Positions 59,660-64,000 of a stretch of 64,000 nucleotides of DNA are shown in pieces. The notes beneath the pieces are model-generated. The model was not told where the DNA came from. It did not search any database and was given only the letters and a program-made list of their open reading frames with translations. The translations under genes and the position numbers were made by a program. Every line of letters begins with the position of its first letter. Positions within the stretch are counted from its first letter, which is position 1. Origin of the DNA: Persicaria tinctoria (Eukaryota; Streptophyta; Magnoliopsida; Caryophyllales; Polygonaceae); contig JBANSL010000009.1 of the NCBI GenBank assembly GCA_037127255.1, positions 26,376,475 to 26,440,474 on the forward strand, in the 5' to 3' direction.

Positions 59660-62595
59660 ATTTTTTATAAGTCCCTAGGACGCTGGAGCTTGGCTTCGTG
59701 TCGGGCCTCCGACCGATGCTACATTCTCGGAGATGAGATTTTTTATAAATCCCTAGGACGCTCGAGCTTGTCTCCGCGTCGTGCCTCCGATCGAAGCTAC
59801 ATTCTGGGAAATGAGATTTTTTATAAGACCCATTACGAGTGATCTTGCTCCGCGTCGGGCCTTCGATCGAAGCTACATTCTCGGAGATGATATTTTTTAT
59901 AAATCCCTAGGACGCTCGAGCTTGGCTCCGCGTCGGGCCTCCTATCGAAGCTACATTCTGGGATATGAGATTTTTTATAAGTCTCATTACGCGTGATCTT
60001 TCTCCGCGTCGGCCCTCTAATCGAAGCTACATTCTCGGAGATGAGATTTTTTATAAGTCCCTAGGACCCTAGAGCTTGGCTCCGCGTCGGGCCTCCGATC
60101 GAAGCTACATTCTCGGAGATGAGATTTTTTATAAGTCCCATTACGCGTGATCTTGCTCCGCATCGGGCCTCCAATATAAGCTATATTCTCAGAGATGAGA
60201 TTTTTAATAAGTCCCAAGGACGCTGGAGCTTTGCTCTGCGTCGGGCCTCCGATCGAAGCTACATTCTCGGAGATGACATTTTTTATGAGTCCCTAGGACG
60301 CTGGAGCTTGGCTTCGTGTCGGGCCTCCGACCGAAGCTACATTCTCGGAGATGAGATTTTTTATAAATCCCTAGGAAGCTCGAGCTTGTCTCCGCGTCGG
60401 GCCTCTGATCGAAGCTACATTATGGGAAAAGAGATTTTTTATAAGTCCCATTACGAGTGATCTTGCTCCGCGTCGGGCCTCCGATCGAAGCTACATTCTC
60501 GGAGATGATATTTTTTATAAATCCCTAAGACGCTCGAGCTTGGCTCCGCGTCGGGCCTCCTATCGAAGCTACATTCTGGGATATGAGATTTTTTATAAGT
60601 CCCATTACGCGTGATCTTTCTCCGCGTCGGGCCTCTAATCGAAGCTACATTCTCGGAGATGAGATTTTTTATAAGTCCCTAGGACCCTAGAGCTTGGCTC
60701 CGCGTCGGGCCTCCGATCGAAGCTACATTCTCGGAGATGAGATTTTTTATAAGTCCCATTACGCGTGATCTTGCTCCGCATCGGGCCTCCAATATAAGCT
60801 ATATTCTCAGAGATGAGATTTTTTATTAGTCCCAAGGACGCTGGAGCTTTGCTCCGCGTCGGGCCTCCGATCGAAGCTACATTCTTGGAGATGACATTTT
60901 TTATGAGTCCCTAGGACGCTGGAGCTTGGCTTCGTGTCGGGCCTCCGACCGAAGCTACATACTCGGAGATGAGATTTTTTATAAATCCCTAGGACGCTCG
61001 AGCTTGTCTCCGCGTCTGGCCTCCGACCGAAGCTACATTCTGGGAAATGAGATTTTTTATAAGTCCCATTACGAGTGATCTTGCTCCGCGTCGGGCCTCT
61101 GATCGAAGCTACATTCTCGGAGATGATATTTTTTATAAATCGCTAGGACGCTCGAGCTTGGCTCCGCGTCGGGCCTCCAATCGAAGCTACATTCTGGGAT
61201 ATGAGATTTTTTATAAGTCTCATTACGCGTGATCTTTCTCCGCGTCGGCCCTCTAATCGAAGCTACATTCTCGGAGATGAGATTTTTTATAAGTCCCTAG
61301 GACCCTAGAGCTTGGCTCCGCGTCGGGCCTCCGATCGAAGCTATATTCTCGGAGATGAGATTTTTTATAAGTCCCATTACGCGTGATCTTGCTCCGCATC
61401 GGGCCTCCAATATAAGCTATATTCTCAGAGATGAGATTTTTAATAAGTCCCAAGGACGCTGGAGCTTTGCTCCGCGTCGGGCCTCCGATCGAAGCTACAT
61501 TCTCGGAGATGACATTTTTTATGAGTCCCTAGGACGCTGGAGCTTGGCTTCGTGTCGGGCCTCCGACCGAAGCTACATTCTCGGAGATGAGATTTTTTAT
61601 AAATCCCTAGGACGCTCGAGCTTGTCTCCGCGTCGGGCCTCCGATCGAAGCTACATTATGGGAAATGAGATTTTTTATAAGTCCCATTACGAGTGATCTT
61701 GCTCCGCGTCGGGCCTCCGATCGAAGCTACATTCTCGGAGATGATATTTTTTATAAATCCCTAGTACGCTCGAGCTTGGCTCCGCGTCGGGCCTCCTATC
61801 GAAGCTACATTCTGGGATATGAGATTTTTTATAAGTCCCATTACGCGTGATCTTTCTCCGCGTCGGGCCTCTAATCGAAGCTACATTCTCGGAGATGAGA
61901 TTTTTTATAAGTCCCTAGGACCCTAGAGCTTAGCTCCGCGTCGGGCCTCCGATCGAAGCTACATTCTCGGAGATGAGATTTTTTATAAGTCCCATTACGC
62001 GTGATCTTGCTCCGCATCGGGCCTCCAATATAAGCTATATTCTCAGAGATGAGATTTTTTATAAGTCCCAAGGATGCTGGAGCTTTGCTCCGCGTCGGGC
62101 CTCCGATCGAAGCTACATTCTCGGAGATGACATTTTTTATGAGTCCCTAGGACGCTGGAGCTTGGCTTCGTGTCGGGCCTCCGACCGAAGCTACATTCTC
62201 GGAGATGAGATTTTTTATAAATCCCTAGGACGCTCGAGTTTGTCTCCGCGTCGGGCCTCCGATCGAAGCTACATTCTGGGAAATGAGATTTTTTATAAGT
62301 CCCATTACGAGTGATCTTGCTCCGCGTCGGGCCTCTGATCGAAGCTACATTCTCGGAGATGAGATTTTTTATAAGTCCCTAGGACCCCAGAGCTTGGCTC
62401 CGCGTCGGGCCTCCGATCGAAGCTACATTCTCGGAGATGAGATTTTTTATAAGTCCCATTACGCGTGATCTTGCTCCGCATCGGGCCTCCAATATAAGCT
62501 ATATTCTCAGAGATGAGATTTTTAATAAGTCCCAAGGACGCTGGAGCTTTGCTCCGCGTCGGGCCTCCGATCGAAGCTACATTCTCGGAGATGAC

Positions 62596-62651
62596 GCTGG
62601 AGCTTTGATCCGCGTTGGGCCTCCGATCGAAGCTACATTCCCGTAGATGAG
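62596..62651 (+). repeat. 56-bp net insertion making a 674-bp unit, copy 2
   Basis: The junction is the same as at 59603 (GATGAC then GCTGGAGC), with the same CCCGTAGATGAG variant. The identical breakpoint shows common descent, not a second independent deletion. Confidence 0.85.
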
Positions 62652-63269
62652 ATTTTTTATAAGTCCCTAGGACGCTGGAGCTTGGCTTCGTGTCGGGCCT
62701 CCGACCGAAGCTACATTCTCGGAGATGAGATCTTTTATAAATCCCTAGGACGCTCGAGCTTGTCTCCGCGTCGTGCCTCCGATCGAAGCTACATTCTGGG
62801 AAATGAGATTTTTTATAAGTCCCATTACGAGTGATCTTGCTCCACGTCGGGCCTCCGATTGAAGCTACATTCTCGGAGATGATATTTTTTATAAATCCCT
62901 AGGACGCTCGAGCTTGGCTCCGCGTCGGGCCTCCTATCGAAGCTACATTCTGGGATATGAGATTTTTTATAAGTCCCATTACGCGTGATCTTTCTCCGCG
63001 TCGGGCCTCTAATCGAAGCTACATTCTCGGAGATGAGATTTTTTATAAGTCCCTAGGACCCTAGAGCTTTCCTCCGCGTCTGGCCTCCGATCGAAGCTAC
63101 ATTCTCGGAGATGAGATTTTTTATAAGTCCCATTACGCGTGATCTTGCTCCGCATCGGGCCTCCAATATAAGTTATATTCTCAGAGATGAGATTTTTAAT
63201 AAGTCCCAAGGACGCTGGAGCTTTGCTCCGCGTCGGGCCTCCGATCGAAGCTACATTCTCGGAGATGAC

Positions 63270-63324
63270 GCTGGAGCTTGGTCCGCGTTGGGCCTCCGAT
63301 CGAAGCTACATTCCCGTAGATGAG
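63270..63324 (+). repeat. 55-bp net insertion, copy 3 with further 1-bp loss
   Basis: The GATGAC/GCTGG junction lies 674 bp after copy 2. The head reads GCTTGGTCCG in place of GCTTTGATCCG, one base shorter, so the next B1 is 673 bp away. Copies 2 and 3 also share GAGATCTTTTATAAATCC in the following A2. Confidence 0.83.
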
Positions 63325-64000
63325 ATTTTTTATAAGTCCCTAGGACGCTGGAGCTTGGCTTCGTGTCGGGCCTCCGACCGAAGCTACATTCTCGGAGATG
63401 AGATCTTTTATAAATCCCTAGGACGCTCGAGCTTGTCTCCGCGTCGTGCCTCCGATCGAAGCTACATTCTGGGAAATGAGATTTTTTATAAGTCCCATTA
63501 CGAGTGATCTTGCTCCGCGTCGGGCCTCTGATCGAAGCTACATTCTCGGAGATGATATTTTTTATAAATCCCTAGGACGCTCGAGCTTGGCTCCGCGTCG
63601 GGCCTCCTATCGAAGCTACATTCTGGGATATGAGATTTTTTATAAGTCTCATTACGCGTGATCTTTCTCCGCGTCGGCCCTCTAATCCAAGCTACATTCT
63701 CGGAGATGAGATTTTTTATAAGTCCCTAGGACCCTAGAGCTTGGCTCCGCGTCGGGCCTCCGATCGAAGCTACATTCTCGGAGATGAGATTTTTTATAAG
63801 TCCCATTACGCGTGATCTTGCTCCGCATCGGGCCTCCAATATAAGCTATATTCTCAGAGATGAGATTTTTAATAAGTCCCAAGGACGCTGGAGCTTTGCT
63901 CCGCGTCGGGCCTCCGATCGAAGCTACATTCTCGGAGATGACATTTTTTATGAGTCCCTAGGACGCTGGAGCTTGGCTTCGTGTCGGGCCTCCGACCGAA

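Larger units (their letters stand above)
1..64000 (+). repeat. Satellite DNA array of 76/78-bp A and B monomers spanning the window
   Basis: The sequence repeats head to tail from the first to the last base with a monomer of 76 or 78 bp. A 60-bp core (begins GCTCCGCGTC, includes CCGATCGAAGC and GAGATTTTTTATAAGTCC) follows either an 18-bp A head or a 16-bp B head. The array starts at base 3 of an A monomer (first B at 77) and runs off the right edge. All monomers point the same way, and no other sequence interrupts them. Long arrays with nested higher-order periods are known from centromeric and pericentromeric satellites; that location is inferred here. I do not recognise the family by name and cannot assign a species. 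Confidence 0.97.
53850..64000 (+). repeat. 618-bp (8-monomer) HOR array with 464- and 674-bp variants
   Basis: B1 monomers start at 54211, 54829, 55293, 55911, 56529, 57147, 57765, 58383, 58847, 59465, 60139, 60757, 61375, 61993, 62457, 63131 and 63804. Spacings are mostly 618 (5 A + 3 B), with 464 at 54829, 58383 and 61993, 674 at 59465 and 62457, and 673 at 63131. Neighbouring units are nearly identical. The array continues past the right edge. Confidence 0.93.

Noticed and set aside
1..64000. Several hundred open reading frames of about 60-181 residues on both strands, sharing motifs such as RASDRSYILGDEIFYKS and KKSHLRECSFDRRPDAE
   Set aside because: They are products of the satellite. 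A monomers are 26 codons, so a run of A keeps any stop-free frame open; each 76-bp B shifts the frame. Frames exist on both strands over the same DNA, their lengths follow the number of A monomers in a row, many start at GTG or inside the core, and there are no signals or conserved ends.
1..64000. CRISPR array
   Set aside because: The repeated unit is continuous, with no unique spacers, and the conserved part is 60 bp followed by only two alternative heads. No cas genes are present.
1..64000. CENP-B box (TTCG, four bases, A, two bases, CGGG)
   Set aside because: TTCG occurs as TTCGTGTCGGG in A2 and as TTCGATCGGAGG on the minus strand, but the A and CGGG are not at the required spacing in either case.
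1..64000. tRNA-like or Pol III B-box from GCTTCGATCGG on the minus strand
   Set aside because: Only the central TTCGA fits. The outer positions of the B-box do not match, there is no A-box at a suitable distance, and no cloverleaf can be folded.
1..64000. Telomeric or microsatellite repeats
   Set aside because: No TTAGGG, TTAGG or TTTAGGG runs and no simple-sequence tracts longer than the T5-T8 of the monomer were seen.

Overview
The whole window is one uninterrupted eukaryotic satellite-DNA array. I find no gene, no RNA gene, no transposon and no single-copy sequence in 64 kb. Every stretch is built from a 76-78 bp monomer, always in the same orientation. The DNA alone does not name the organism. 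A homogeneous, hierarchically organised array this long is typical of centromeric or pericentromeric heterochromatin in an animal, plant or other eukaryote, and is not expected in bacteria or phages.

The monomer comes in two classes that share a 60-bp core (GCTCCGCGTC ... TTATAAGTCC). They differ in a short 5' head: 18 bp in type A (CTAGGACGCTGGAGCTTG, 78 bp total) and 16 bp in type B (CATTACGCGTGATCTT, 76 bp total). Variants of A and B are strung in fixed orders to make higher-order repeats (HORs). Nearly every HOR or duplication period I measured equals 78a + 76b exactly: 464, 540, 618, 696, 772, 1158, 1618, 1854 and 3624 bp.

Layout: 1-1740, diverged monomers with two copies of an aberrant 77-bp monomer; 1741-2820, a 540-bp tandem duplication; 2821-4020, irregular monomers; about 4020-6398, a 1233-bp duplication; about 7220-18070, three copies of a 3624-bp, 47-monomer HOR; about 18070-22200, a 3472-bp variant of it; about 22200-24640, mixed; about 24640-28651, a 772-bp HOR with an internal 386-bp expansion; 28652-39465, a mosaic of 618/696-bp units with kilobase-scale segmental duplications; 39466-43700, an 1854-bp HOR; 43700-47112, mixed; 47113-50048, 618-bp units; 50049 to about 52750, a 464-bp HOR; about 52750-53850, a scrambled island; about 53850-64000, the 618-bp, 8-monomer HOR with 464- and 674-bp variants. 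Divergence is highest at the left end and lowest to the right.

The many short open frames on both strands are artefacts. A is exactly 26 codons, so runs of A keep a frame open, and each B shifts the frame by one. The interesting content is evolutionary: hybrid monomers at unequal-exchange points, repeated independent 154-bp contractions, microhomology deletions, an AT-rich dyad once per HOR, and a pair of odd monomers shared across 52 kb.
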